Assembly: GCF_014647895.1 (NCBI RefSeq)
Contig: NZ_BMQB01000003.1
Location: 124,001-188,000, forward strand
Direction of reading: 5' to 3'
Origin: Pilimelia anulata
GTDB lineage: Bacteria; Actinomycetota; Actinomycetes; Mycobacteriales; Micromonosporaceae
DNA: 64,000 nt
Shown here: in pieces, positions 8,778-17,172 of the stretch
How positions within the stretch are numbered: the stretch's first letter is position 1
How the letters are laid out: each line of letters begins with the position of its first letter
Position numbers and translations under genes: made by a program
The notes under the pieces: model-generated
The model's database searches: none
Told to the model about the DNA's origin: nothing
What the model saw: the letters and a program-made list of their open reading frames with translations, nothing else

Positions 8778-9131
8778 TCCCGTCCATCGCGACCCGCCGC
8801 CGCCGAGGCCGAGCCCGCTGGCCGTCGATCAGCGGGTGCGCGCTCTGATCCGCCCACCGCGGCCGGGCGCTCCCGGTGCCGTGGTCGTGGCCGGACGGCG
8901 TGGCCGCGGTCGCGGTGGTGGTCGCGGTGGTGGTCGTGATCATGTCGAGCGGCGGCGTGGCGGGCGGCGTTTCGGCGTCGTTCGACGTGATCGATTTCGC
9001 TCCGCGCGCCCGCCGATTGACCCGCCTTCTCGCCCGCGCTTACCGTCGGGTAGGGCGTCCGCAGTGGAGCCCGTTCCCGACCCCGACCGGCACCCCCCGG
9101 CCGGGCTCGGCCGTCCCGCGGGAGGTGTCCG
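8778..9131. other. Intergenic region before the NlpC/P60-like gene
   Basis: About 350 bases with no convincing gene. The middle holds a run of GGTGGTCGCG-like short repeats (roughly 8900-8945). The right end carries the promoter described separately and a GGGAGG ribosome binding site for the gene at 9132. Small open frames here have shadow-like composition. Confidence 0.5.
9017..9046 (+). promoter_or_regulatory. Predicted housekeeping-type promoter
   Basis: TTGACC at 9017-9022 and TACCGT at 9041-9046 are separated by 18 bases. This matches the actinobacterial TTGACN / TANNNT pattern and would start transcription about 80 bases before the gene at 9132. Confidence 0.45.
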
Positions 9132-9866
9132 ATGCCGGACCTGGCGGTGTGGGGTGTGCTGACGATGCTGGCCGCGGGCGCGCCCGCCGCGGCCCCCGAC
9201 GACCCGGTCGCCGCGCTGGTCGCGGCCCTGCCCGGCGTCCCCCCGGCGGAGGTCCGGGCGACCCTGCGCGCGGCCGCGGCGGCCGACGGCGGGACCGTCG
9301 CGCGCGCCGCGCGCCGCGTCCTGGCCGAGATCGCCGCCGACCGCGCCCGCGGCGCCGCGGAGCAGCGCCGGGTGCGCGCGGCCGCCGCCCCCCGGCCGTA
9401 CGGCGGGAGCGGCGGCGAGCACCGGCTGGTCCGGGCGCGGCACGCCGGCGACGCCTACTACACGCCCGCGGCGACCGCGGGCGTCGACCACGGGCACGTG
9501 GGCCTGTACTCGGCCGTCGACCAGATCACCGAGATCGCGGCGGGGAAGAAGGTGTACACGATCCCGTACCACGGGCGCTGGGTGCGCTCCGGCGCCGCGC
9601 TGTTCGAGGTGCGGGTGGCGCGGGCCGGCCGGGACCGGGCGGTGGCCTGGGCGCTGGGCCGGGTCGGCCGGGACGGGTACTCGTACAACTTCGCCACCAA
9701 CCGGCTGACCGCGCACGTCGGCGCGAAGAATTGCAGCAAGCTGGTGTGGAGCGCGTACCGGGCCACCGGCGGGCCCGACCTGGACCGCAACGGCGGCGCC
9801 GGCGTGTACCCGCGGGACGTGCGCGACGCGCCGCAGTCGACCGTGTACCGCGTCATCGGCGGATAG
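9132..9866 (+). CDS. Permuted NlpC/P60 (YiiX/YycO-like) papain-fold protein
   Basis: 244 residues from ATG 9132, with GGGAGG six bases upstream. A short hydrophobic N-terminus (LAVWGVLTMLAAGAPAAA) looks like a signal peptide. An Ala-rich helical segment follows, then the catalytic-type domain. Motif order is histidine first (HGHVGLYS, H122) and cysteine last (AKNCSKLVWSAY, C201), the circularly permuted order of YiiX/YycO-type NlpC/P60 relatives. Known relatives are predicted amidases or thioesterases acting on cell-wall peptides or lipids. No enzyme activity can be assigned. A lipoprotein gene follows nine bases later, so the pair is probably cotranscribed and exported. Confidence 0.72.
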   Translation: MPDLAVWGVLTMLAAGAPAAAPDDPVAALVAALPGVPPAEVRATLRAAAAADGGTVARAARRVLAEIAADRARGAAEQRRVRAAAAPRPYGGSGGEHRLVRARHAGDAYYTPAATAGVDHGHVGLYSAVDQITEIAAGKKVYTIPYHGRWVRSGAALFEVRVARAGRDRAVAWALGRVGRDGYSYNFATNRLTAHVGAKNCSKLVWSAYRATGGPDLDRNGGAGVYPRDVRDAPQSTVYRVIGG

Positions 9867-9875
9867 CGCGCTGCC

Positions 9876-11054
9876 GTGATCCCCCGCATCCCCCCGGCGC
9901 TGCCCGCCGCCCTCACCCTGGTCCTCGCGCTCGCGCTGGCCGCCGCCGGCTGCGGGCGGGAGGCCCCCCTGCTGGCCGGGCACCGGTTCCCCACCGACTA
10001 CCTGACCGACCGCGCCGCCGTGATCCACCTGTCCACCCAGTCGTTCGAGAGCAGCCAGCAGGGCCGGGCGGTGTTCGTCGGCCGGGACGGCGGGATCGAC
10101 GTGTACCGCACCGGCGGCCTCGACATGGGCAAGCTGGCCGGCCGCGGCCGGCTCTCGGTGCAGGTCCCGGAGGCCACCGCGGAGACGGTCGTCGGCGGGG
10201 CCGGCGGCACGTACCGACGCGCGCCGCGGGCGATCGGCTTCTTCGCCGCCTGGCTCCCGTCGGCCGGGTACGTGACGCTGTTCAACGCCGGTCGCACCGG
10301 CGTCCCCGGCGGGTACCGCTTCGAGGCGACCTGGCGCGGCGGGCCCGACGGCACCGGCCCGGCCCGGGCGGGGTCGATCGACCGGTACCTGATCGCCGCG
10401 GGGGAGTGCGGCGACGACGTGTACGCGCTCGCCGAGGCGCACGGCCCGGGCGGGGCGCCGGAGCGCCCGGTGAGCCTGCTGCGGCTGCGCTTCGGCGAGC
10501 GGCTCGACGTCACCACGGTCGCCCGCTGGCCGCGCACGCCGGCGACGTTCGGCACGGTGGCCGGGCGGCTCGGCTGCGCCGGCGGCGCGGTGCACTTCTG
10601 GTACGAGACGATCGGGGCCGCCCCCGCCGCCGCCGTGTGCAGCGTCGACCTGCGCACCGCGGCGGTCCGGCACCGGCTCGTCCGCAAGTACGCCGACACC
10701 GAGGAGCAGGAGGAGCTGACGAGCTGGCACGTCGACCGGAGCACGCACGTGCACGCCGGCCGGCTGTACCACGTCGACGGGCAGGGCGGGATCCTCGCGG
10801 TCACGCTGGCCACCGGCGAGGTCCGGCGGGGGGTGGCGCTGCCGCTGCCGCCGTACCGGATGGGCCTGGCGCTGACGTACTGGTCGGACAGCCGGCTGCA
10901 CGTCCTGCACCAGCCGGTGGACCTCGGGCAGCCGGCGACGCTGACCACGTACGACGCCGACACGGGCTCGCCGCTGCGCCAGCTCGATGTCCGGGGCCTG
11001 GGCGCGCTGGTCGAGGAGGGGGTGACGCCGCACGACCTACTTGTCTTACCTTGA
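9876..11054 (+). CDS. Predicted lipoprotein with propeller-like C-terminal part
   Basis: 392 residues from GTG 9876. The N-terminus has a hydrophobic signal segment ending AAAGC with the lipidation cysteine at about residue 26, so the mature protein should be anchored on the outer face of the membrane. The rest is rich in short beta-strand-like stretches with repeated patterns such as GRLYHVDGQGGILAV and SRLHVLHQPVD, suggestive of a beta-propeller. I do not recognise the family. It starts nine bases after the NlpC/P60-like gene, so the two may work together at the cell surface. Confidence 0.7.
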   Translation: MIPRIPPALPAALTLVLALALAAAGCGREAPLLAGHRFPTDYLTDRAAVIHLSTQSFESSQQGRAVFVGRDGGIDVYRTGGLDMGKLAGRGRLSVQVPEATAETVVGGAGGTYRRAPRAIGFFAAWLPSAGYVTLFNAGRTGVPGGYRFEATWRGGPDGTGPARAGSIDRYLIAAGECGDDVYALAEAHGPGGAPERPVSLLRLRFGERLDVTTVARWPRTPATFGTVAGRLGCAGGAVHFWYETIGAAPAAAVCSVDLRTAAVRHRLVRKYADTEEQEELTSWHVDRSTHVHAGRLYHVDGQGGILAVTLATGEVRRGVALPLPPYRMGLALTYWSDSRLHVLHQPVDLGQPATLTTYDADTGSPLRQLDVRGLGALVEEGVTPHDLLVLP

Positions 11055-11138
11055 CCATACTTATGGCGAGTCGTGATGGTTTCCTCGGCGGGCGCGGCGC
11101 GTTGGGCTTCCCGTACGACAGATCCAGAGGAGGGTGCC

Positions 11139-11747
11139 GTGATCCGTGTCGTCACCGCCGACCCGCACACCATGGCCCAGCTCGGCTACGCCGCCGCGCT
11201 GGACGCCGACCCCGAACTCGACCTCGTCGGCCAGGCCGGCCACGCGGCGCCCGCCCGGCAGCTCGTGGCCGCCCGGCGCCCCGACGTCCTGCTCGTCGAC
11301 CTGGACCTGCCCGGCGTCGACGGCCTGCGACTCGGCCGCCTGCTCCGGCAGGACCAGCCGCACCTCGGCCTGATCCTGGTCGGACCGGTCGACGACGCGG
11401 TGCTGTACCGCGCGTTCGAGCACCGGTTCTCCGGGTACCTCACCCGCTCGGCGGGCGTCGAGGCGGTCCGCGCGGCGATCCACCGCGCCGCGCTGGCGCC
11501 GACCAACTTCGCCGCGCCGGACCCGACCGGGGCGCTGTCCCGCCGGCGGGCGCCGGCCGCGCTGAGCCCGCGCGAGACCCAGGTGCTGCGCCACCTGTAC
11601 GTGGGGGCCAACAACGCGGCGATCGCGACCAGCATGGACCTCACCGAGTCGACGGTCCGGACGTACCTCGCCCGGGTGTACGACAAGCTCGGCGTGCACA
11701 GCCGCGCCGAGGCGCTGGCCGCGGCCACGGAGCACGGCCTCCTCTGA
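11139..11747 (+). CDS. LuxR-type response regulator with atypical receiver domain
   Basis: 202 residues from GTG 11139, with GAGGAGGG upstream. An N-terminal receiver domain (about 1-120) is followed by a LuxR/FixJ helix-turn-helix (ALSPRETQVLRHLYVGANNAAIA, then TVRTYLARVYDKLGV). The acceptor aspartate is present (D54 in LLVDLDLPG). The usual switch Thr/Ser after the fourth strand reads LVGPVDD, and the conserved lysine is replaced (GYLTRSAG). Phosphorylation may therefore be altered or absent. No histidine kinase gene is adjacent, so it is an orphan. Target genes are unknown. Confidence 0.9.
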   Translation: MIRVVTADPHTMAQLGYAAALDADPELDLVGQAGHAAPARQLVAARRPDVLLVDLDLPGVDGLRLGRLLRQDQPHLGLILVGPVDDAVLYRAFEHRFSGYLTRSAGVEAVRAAIHRAALAPTNFAAPDPTGALSRRRAPAALSPRETQVLRHLYVGANNAAIATSMDLTESTVRTYLARVYDKLGVHSRAEALAAATEHGLL

Positions 11748-12140
11748 CCCCGGCCGCGCCGGCGCGGCCCCGGATCCGGGCGATGCCGACGGCCCCGGCC
11801 GCGGACCCCCGGCCAGCGCGCGAGCCCCGGATGCACCGTGGCGTTGGTCACTCGTCGTGTGGGTACGGATGCGCTGCGGTGTAACGGAGGTGGTGTCGCG
11901 GCGTGTCCCGGAGGTGGTGTCGCCCGGCGCGCGGGCCGGCGCCGACCGGGCGCACCGTTCGCCGCGGCGCGCCGACCGGCGGGAATTTCCGCAGATCACG
12001 CACGTCGGCGCGGCGCGCGATTCCCGGCGGCGGCGGGGTGACCGCGCGTTCCCGGGGGGCGACCCGGGCGGGCCTGCACGCTACGGTGGCTGTGCCCGTC
12101 AGGACCGGCGAGCGAGATCGCCGGGCAGCCAGGAGGTCCG
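11748..12140. other. Intergenic region with palindromes and a -10-like element
   Basis: No gene is supported. Just after the regulator stop there are two GC palindromes: GGCCGCGCC paired with GGCGCGGCC at 11752-11769, and CCCGGATCCGGG at 11769-11780. They probably end transcription of the regulator. TACGGT at 12082-12087 could be the -10 box of the gene at 12141, giving a leader of about 50 bases. Confidence 0.4.
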
Positions 12141-12833
12141 ATGTCGCACGACGCGCCCGTCGCCGGGCAGCCGCCCGAACCATGGGGCGCCGGCGAGGAC
12201 GCCGCCGCGGAACGGTACGACGAGCCCTCGGACCCGTGGGGCGGCAACGGCGCCCCGCTCGGCCCGTGGGCGCATCCGCCGCAGAACGTCCCGCCGTACG
12301 ACCCGACCGGCGTCTCCTACGCCCCGCCGGCCCAGGCCGCGCCGGTCGACTCGCCGGCCCCGGAGTGGACGGCGCCCGCACCGCCGTCGCGCGGGCGGCG
12401 GTCGTTCACGGTGGCGCTGGTCATGTGCCTGCTGGCCATCCTCGCGGCCGCCGGCTGGGGCGTCGGTATCTACCTGTGGGGCCGGCAGGGCGGCCGCGCG
12501 CCGCAGGCCGTGCCGACCATCACACCGCCGTCGCCGACGTACCAGCCGACGAGCCCGCCGGAGCCCACCCCGCATGGCACGGACGCGCGCAGCGTCACCG
12601 CCGGGCAGTGCCTCGTCAACCGCGGCAACGACCGCAAGCCGGACCTGCGGGTGGCGGCCTGTTCGGCGGCGGAGTACCAGGTCCTGGCCCGGTTCGACGG
12701 CACCCGCGACTACACGAAGAAGTGCAAGGGCAAGATCGACGGGTACGAGTTCTACTACTTCTTCGACGCCGCGGAGGACAGCCACGACTTCGTGCTGTGC
12801 CTGCGCCGCCGCCCCGCTCCGACCCCGCGCTAG
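12141..12833 (+). CDS. Single-pass membrane protein with extracellular cysteine domain (LppU-like)
   Basis: 230 residues from ATG 12141 behind AGGAGG. The first 90 residues are Pro/Ala/Gly-rich and disordered, then one transmembrane helix (about 92-113) and a Pro/Thr-rich spacer. The C-terminal outside domain has spaced cysteines in GQCLVNRGN, VAACSAAEY, KKCKGK and VLCLRRR. The pattern resembles small actinobacterial cell-surface proteins annotated LppU/SCO3897-like, of unknown role. The next gene (12990) has the same layout and cysteine spacing, so the two are tandem paralogues. Confidence 0.75.
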   Translation: MSHDAPVAGQPPEPWGAGEDAAAERYDEPSDPWGGNGAPLGPWAHPPQNVPPYDPTGVSYAPPAQAAPVDSPAPEWTAPAPPSRGRRSFTVALVMCLLAILAAAGWGVGIYLWGRQGGRAPQAVPTITPPSPTYQPTSPPEPTPHGTDARSVTAGQCLVNRGNDRKPDLRVAACSAAEYQVLARFDGTRDYTKKCKGKIDGYEFYYFFDAAEDSHDFVLCLRRRPAPTPR

Positions 12834-12864
12834 CGGCGCCGGACGGGGCCGCGACCGGCGCCGC
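12833..12864 (+). terminator. Hairpin terminator after the first LppU-like gene
   Basis: GCGGCGCCGG at 12833-12842 pairs perfectly with CCGGCGCCGC at 12855-12864 across a 12-base loop, beginning at the last base of the stop codon. There is no T-run. Confidence 0.5.
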
Positions 12865-12989
12865 GGGGGCCCTGCGTGTCGCCCCGCCCGCTAGGTTGAG
12901 GACCGGAAGACTGTGCCCACCGGGCGCGCCGCCGGGAGTCGGGCGATCCGTGCCCGGGCGCTCACGGCGACCACGACTCTAGGAGAACC

Positions 12990-13829
12990 ATGTCCGAACC
13001 GCCCCGGCCGCCGTACGGCAACGACCCGGACGAGCCCACGCGGCACCTGTACCCGGCGGAGGAGCCCACCGCGCCGATGTACCCGGCGAGCGACCCCACG
13101 CCGCCGCCGCCCGCGCGGCCGCCGGGGGCGGACCTGCCGCCGGGTACCCCGCCCCCGCCCGGCCCGCCGCCGGGCGGCTTCCCCCCGCCGCCCGGACCGC
13201 CCCCGCCCGGCGCGGTGCCGCCGCCGGCCGCGTTCCCGCCGCCCGGCGCGGTCCCGCCCGGCTTCCCGCCCGCCGCCGCCCCGCCGCCGGCACCGCCCGT
13301 ACCGCCGCCCGGCGGCGCCTTCCCGCCGGGGGACGCGTTCCCCCCGCCCGGCGGTCCGCCGCCGGCGATCGGCGAGCCGTACCCCGGGCCCGGCCTCCCC
13401 GTACCGCCGCCGAAGCGCAAGACCGGCAAGGTCGTCGCGGTGATCATCGCGGTCATCGTGCTGCTGCTCTGCCTCTGCGGCGCGGCGGCGATCTGGATCG
13501 CCAAGCTCGGCTTCGACGAGGCGAAGAAGAAGGACGACGCGCTGCCCACCGGCGTGGCCACGCCGACGACGTCCGGCGCGGACAACCAGTTGTTCGAGAA
13601 GGGCGACTGCGTCGTCAACGACGGCAACGAGGGCGACGCCAAGCTGCGCAAGGTGCCGTGCGCCGCGGGCGCGTACGAGGTCGTGGCCCGGCTGCTGTTC
13701 ACCACCGACCGGACCAAGTGCGACAACCCGTTCCTGGGCGCGGGGCGGGGGCAGTACGACTCGACGTACACGCACCCCGGCAGCGACCCGCCCACCGACA
13801 GCTACGTGCTCTGCATGAAGAAGCGCTGA
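12990..13829 (+). CDS. Proline-rich single-pass membrane protein, paralogue of the preceding gene
   Basis: 279 residues from ATG 12990, with AGGAG upstream. About 140 N-terminal residues are almost pure Pro/Gly/Ala, then a basic KRKTGK stretch, one transmembrane helix (VVAVIIAVIVLLLCLCGAAA) and an outside domain. That domain shares GDCVVNDGN, VPCAAGAYEVVARL, TKCDN and VLCMKKR with the protein encoded at 12141. Four cysteines could form two disulfides. The polyproline arm would lie in the cytoplasm or within the wall, depending on topology. A TAGGTT -10-like element lies near 12891. Function is unknown. Confidence 0.75.
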   Translation: MSEPPRPPYGNDPDEPTRHLYPAEEPTAPMYPASDPTPPPPARPPGADLPPGTPPPPGPPPGGFPPPPGPPPPGAVPPPAAFPPPGAVPPGFPPAAAPPPAPPVPPPGGAFPPGDAFPPPGGPPPAIGEPYPGPGLPVPPPKRKTGKVVAVIIAVIVLLLCLCGAAAIWIAKLGFDEAKKKDDALPTGVATPTTSGADNQLFEKGDCVVNDGNEGDAKLRKVPCAAGAYEVVARLLFTTDRTKCDNPFLGAGRGQYDSTYTHPGSDPPTDSYVLCMKKR

Positions 13830-13840
13830 CCGCGCGGCGC

Positions 13841-13868
13841 GGGCCCGGCCGATGTCGCGGCCGGGCCC
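13841..13868. terminator. Bidirectional terminator between convergent genes
   Basis: GGGCCCGGCC at 13841-13850 and GGCCGGGCCC at 13859-13868 form a perfect 10-pair stem with an 8-base loop. It lies between the stop codons of the convergent membrane protein and molybdopterin fusion genes. Confidence 0.6.
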
Positions 13869-16190
13869 TCACGCGCAGTTGACCCACTCCTGCGTACCGT
13901 CGGCGAACCGCTGCCGCTTCCACACCGGCAGCCGCTCCTTGACCAACTCGACCAGGTGGGCGACCGCGGCGAACGCCGGCCCTCGGTGGGCGCTGCTCAC
14001 CGCCGCGCACAGCGCGACCTCGCCGACGGCCAGCGGCCCGACCCGGTGGCTCACCGCGACGGCGCGGACGGCCGGGTCCGCGGCCACCTCGGCGGCGATC
14101 CCGGCGAGGACGGCCGCGGCGTCGGGGTGCGCCTCGTACTCCAGCCCGACCACCGCCCGCCCGCCGTCGTGGTCCCGGACGACGCCCGCGAACCCCGCCA
14201 CGGCACCCGCCGCCGGGTGCCGGACGGCGGCCTCGTGCGCGGCGGGGTCCAGCGGCGCGGCACCCACCGCCGCGATCACCACACCCGAACCCGACGCCAC
14301 CGCGTTGCCGGCGGCGCGGTCGGCCGCGCCGTACTCCGGCGGCGGTGCCGGCGGAAGGGGCAGGTAGGGCACCTCGTCGCCCGCGGCCGCCCCGCCGCCG
14401 GGCGCGATCACCGCGTACCCGTCGGCCAGCGCCAGCCCGCGCAGCATCGCCGACCCCACGTACGGCACCGGCTCCGCCCCGCCCCCCGCGACCCGGACCA
14501 GCGCCAGGTGCGTGTCCGCTCCGCGCCCGCCCAGCGCCACCCCCGCGCGCACCGCCGCGAGCGCCGGCAGCGGCCGCCCCGCGAGCCCCGCCAGCAGCGG
14601 CCCGACCAGCGTCAGCGCGGCGATCACCGCCGACTGCGGGTTCCCCGGCAGCCCGACCACGAACCGGTCGCCGACCCGGGCCAGCAGCATCGGGTACCCC
14701 GGCCGGACGGCGACGGTGTCCACCACGTACCGCGCCCCCAGCGCCGCCAGCGCCGGGTGCAGGTGGTCGGCCGGGCCGCGCATCGTCCCGCCGGTGGTGC
14801 AGACGACGTCCGCGTCGGCCAGCGCCCCGCGCAGCGCCGCGACGTGCGCGTCGAGGGTGTCGGCGATCGGCGGCGGCGGGTCGGCGACCGCGCCGCCGAG
14901 CGCGCGCAGCAGCGCCGGCAGCGCCGGGCCGAGCGCGTCGCGCAGCCGGCCGTCGCCGGCCGGCCCGGCGGTCCGCAGCTCGTCGCCGAAGACGCGCAGC
15001 GCCAGCCGGGGCGCGCGGCGCAGCGGCAGCCGGTCGTACCCGCACGCCGCGGCCAGCCCGGCGACGGCCGGGGTGACGACCGTACCGGCGGGCAGCAGCT
15101 CCGCCCCCGCGGCGGCCTCGGCGCCGGCGGGCCGCCACTCGGGCACCGGCGCGCCGGCCGGGCGCGGCGTGCCGTGGATCCGGTCGCCGCGCCGGGTGAC
15201 CTCCTCGACGCGGATCACCGCGGTGCTGCCGGCCGGCAGCATCGCGCCGGTGGCGACCTCGGCGGCCGTACCGTCGGCGACCAGCGGCTCCGGCCGCTGC
15301 CCGGCGAGCACCCGCCCGACCGGGCGCCACGGCCCGGGGCCGCGCACGGCGTAGCCGTCCACGCTGGACGTGTCGTACGCCGGCAGCGCGGTCCGGGCGG
15401 CGAGCGGCGCGGCGAGCGCACCGCCGGCGGCGCGCCCGACCGGCACGTCGACGGGCGGCAGCGGGCGGGCGGCGGCGTGCGCGGCGACGCGGGCCTCCGC
15501 CCACGCCAGCGCCCCGCCACCCCCGCACCCGGCCGCCGCCCCGGCCGGTTCGGCGGCAGGCGACGGGTCGGCGTCCGGCGGCTCGTCCGCAGCCGCGGCC
15601 GGGGCGGGGACGGGGGCCGGGGCGGGGGCGGGGGCGGGGGCGGGGCGCAGTTGGGCCAGGGTGTGCGGGAGGAGCGGGCCGAGCACGGCGAGGGCGTCGC
15701 GCGCCGCCCCCGGCGACCCGGCCACGTTGACGACCAGCGTCGACCCCGCCACGCCGGCGAGGCCGCGGGAGAGCGCCGCCGTCGGCACCGACCGCGCACC
15801 GCGCGCGCGGATCGCCTCCGCGATCCCCGGCAGCGGGCGGTCGAGCAGCGGCGCGGTGGCCTCGGGGGTGCGGTCGGTGCGGCTGACTCCGGTACCGCCG
15901 CTGGTCAACACCAGGTCCAGGCCGGCGGCGAGCGCGTCCCGCAGGGCGGCGGCGACCGGCGGGCCGTCGGGGACGACGACGACCTCGACGGCGTACCCGA
16001 GGGCGCGCAGGCCGTCGGCGAGCAGCGGCCCGCTGCGGTCGGCGTACCGGCCGGCGGCGGCCCGGTCGGACGCCACCACCACCCGCGCCCGCCCGCCGAC
16101 CACCCGCTCGTCGAGGTGGGCGGCGGCTGGCGACACCGCCGCCGTCGGCGCGGGAGCGGGGTCGGCGGGTGGGGAGGGGTGCGGGGTCAC
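13869..16190 (-). CDS. MogA/MoaB-MoeA-MoaE triple-fusion molybdopterin protein
   Basis: 773 residues in a single uninterrupted frame from GTG 16190. Residues about 30-182 form a MogA/MoaB domain ([18 protein letters not shown]), which adenylates molybdopterin. An Ala/Pro repeat linker (about 183-225) follows. About 226-620 is MoeA ([37 protein letters not shown]), which inserts molybdate. About 635-773 is MoaE, the large subunit of molybdopterin synthase ([40 protein letters not shown]). The G-then-E order resembles eukaryotic gephyrin. The start overlaps the moaC stop by four bases. MoaD, the partner of the MoaE part, is at 2687. Confidence 0.92.
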   Translation of the reverse strand: MTPHPSPPADPAPAPTAAVSPAAAHLDERVVGGRARVVVASDRAAAGRYADRSGPLLADGLRALGYAVEVVVVPDGPPVAAALRDALAAGLDLVLTSGGTGVSRTDRTPEATAPLLDRPLPGIAEAIRARGARSVPTAALSRGLAGVAGSTLVVNVAGSPGAARDALAVLGPLLPHTLAQLRPAPAPAPAPAPVPAPAAAADEPPDADPSPAAEPAGAAAGCGGGGALAWAEARVAAHAAARPLPPVDVPVGRAAGGALAAPLAARTALPAYDTSSVDGYAVRGPGPWRPVGRVLAGQRPEPLVADGTAAEVATGAMLPAGSTAVIRVEEVTRRGDRIHGTPRPAGAPVPEWRPAGAEAAAGAELLPAGTVVTPAVAGLAAACGYDRLPLRRAPRLALRVFGDELRTAGPAGDGRLRDALGPALPALLRALGGAVADPPPPIADTLDAHVAALRGALADADVVCTTGGTMRGPADHLHPALAALGARYVVDTVAVRPGYPMLLARVGDRFVVGLPGNPQSAVIAALTLVGPLLAGLAGRPLPALAAVRAGVALGGRGADTHLALVRVAGGGAEPVPYVGSAMLRGLALADGYAVIAPGGGAAAGDEVPYLPLPPAPPPEYGAADRAAGNAVASGSGVVIAAVGAAPLDPAAHEAAVRHPAAGAVAGFAGVVRDHDGGRAVVGLEYEAHPDAAAVLAGIAAEVAADPAVRAVAVSHRVGPLAVGEVALCAAVSSAHRGPAFAAVAHLVELVKERLPVWKRQRFADGTQEWVNCA

Positions 16191-16750
16191 GGGTGGTTCC
16201 GGGTGCCCGTCGCCCCGCCGGACTTGTGCAGCACCCGGACGCCGTCCAGCCGCGCCGCCGGGTCCAGCGCCTTGATCATGTCGAACAGCGCCAGCCCCGC
16301 CACCGCCACCGCGGTCAGCGCCTCCATCTCCACGCCGGTGCGGTCGGCGGTCCGGGTGGTCGCGGTGATCTCCACGGTGTCCGTGCCGGGCGCCAGCTCC
16401 ACCGCGACGGCGTGCAGGGCGATGGGGTGGCAGAGCGGGATCAGGTCCGGCGTCCGCTTCGCGCCCATGATCCCGGCCAGCCGGGCCGTGGCCAGGGCGT
16501 CGCCCTTGGGCAGCCCGTCCCGGCGGAGCGCGTCGACCACGGCGGCCGTGGTGTGCAGGCGGCCGGTGGCGACGGCGGTGCGGGCGGTGACCGCCTTGGC
16601 GCTCACGTCGACCATCCGCGCGGCCCCGGCGGCGTCGAGATGGGTCAGTCCCGCGGGGTCCGGGTCGGGCGCGGTCGCCGCCGGCGGATCGCCGGGCGCC
16701 GCGCCGAGGGACCGGGCATTGGCGGAGGGTGAGGGCGAGGCGGCGGACAT
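16187..16750 (-). CDS. moaC: Cyclic pyranopterin monophosphate synthase MoaC
   Basis: 187 residues from ATG 16750. MoaC turns the MoaA product into cyclic pyranopterin monophosphate. The first 30 residues are a low-complexity extension; the conserved core begins [19 protein letters not shown]. It includes [35 protein letters not shown] and a [10 protein letters not shown] tail with the catalytic lysine region. It is translationally coupled (GTGA) to the fusion gene, so the message encodes three further steps. TACGAT lies six bases upstream of the ATG, suggesting a leaderless transcript. Confidence 0.95.
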   Translation of the reverse strand: MSAASPSPSANARSLGAAPGDPPAATAPDPDPAGLTHLDAAGAARMVDVSAKAVTARTAVATGRLHTTAAVVDALRRDGLPKGDALATARLAGIMGAKRTPDLIPLCHPIALHAVAVELAPGTDTVEITATTRTADRTGVEMEALTAVAVAGLALFDMIKALDPAARLDGVRVLHKSGGATGTRNHP

Positions 16751-16756
16751 GCGCTC

Positions 16757-16762
16757 ATCGTA
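16757..16762 (-). promoter_or_regulatory. -10-like element for leaderless moaC
   Basis: On the minus strand TACGAT is followed by six bases and then the moaC ATG. No Shine-Dalgarno sequence is present. The surrounding sequence is much more AT-rich than the rest of the window. Confidence 0.4.
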
Positions 16763-17172
16763 CGCGAAACCGTTGAACCATTTATCCATACTTTTCGGTG
16801 TATACCATTTCTCTACTGGCGAGTTGTGGTGCATCCGCCGCAATTTCCATCAGAACAAACCCACGCCGCCGGTGGGACTATCTACACGTCCCGTGGTCGC
16901 CGGGACAGTCAGTGGTCTTATGTGGACAATACGTGGCAAACCATGCCGACATTATCGGAATATGTACAAATGGACATTTAATAGTACCCAAACCATTGAA
17001 TCCTGTTCTACCGTTCTCTCCATCGCAAGACAACGGCTTTCACCACTGACGGAGTCGATGGAGGAGGGTTACCATGCGTGGGCAGGACTGGCAGTAATCC
17101 GGCCGCCCGGAAATCGGGCCAGCCGCACGAACAATGGGGCACCACACAGTCGAAAGAAGCAGGAATAGCTGC
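16763..17172 (+). promoter_or_regulatory. AT-rich leader region of the GGDEF/EAL operon
   Basis: About 400 bases of clearly lower GC between divergent moaC and the GGDEF/EAL gene. No gene-like frame of useful length is supported. It contains GGCAAACCAT (16935-16944), CCCAAACCATTG (16987-16998) and GGGTTACC (17066-17073), in that order. These resemble pieces of c-di-GMP-I (GEMM) riboswitches, but the central conserved part is missing. A seven-codon open frame with a strong ribosome binding site follows. Confidence 0.35.
17074..17097 (+). CDS. Possible seven-residue leader peptide (MRGQDWQ)
   Basis: ATG 17074 is preceded at five bases by GGAGGAGGG (17060-17068), one of the strongest ribosome binding sites in the window. 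The frame closes after seven codons with TAA. The GGDEF/EAL gene starts 75 bases later. A translated leader that controls the downstream gene is possible; there is no direct proof and no obvious run of one codon. Confidence 0.3.
   Translation: MRGQDWQ

Noticed and set aside
8876..11884. A 1,002-codon plus-strand frame
   Set aside because: Arg/Pro/Gly-rich shadow of the NlpC/P60-like, lipoprotein and regulator genes; no motifs or ribosome site.
16798..17049. An 83-codon frame in the AT-rich leader
   Set aside because: No ribosome site, no recognisable motifs; the region looks regulatory.
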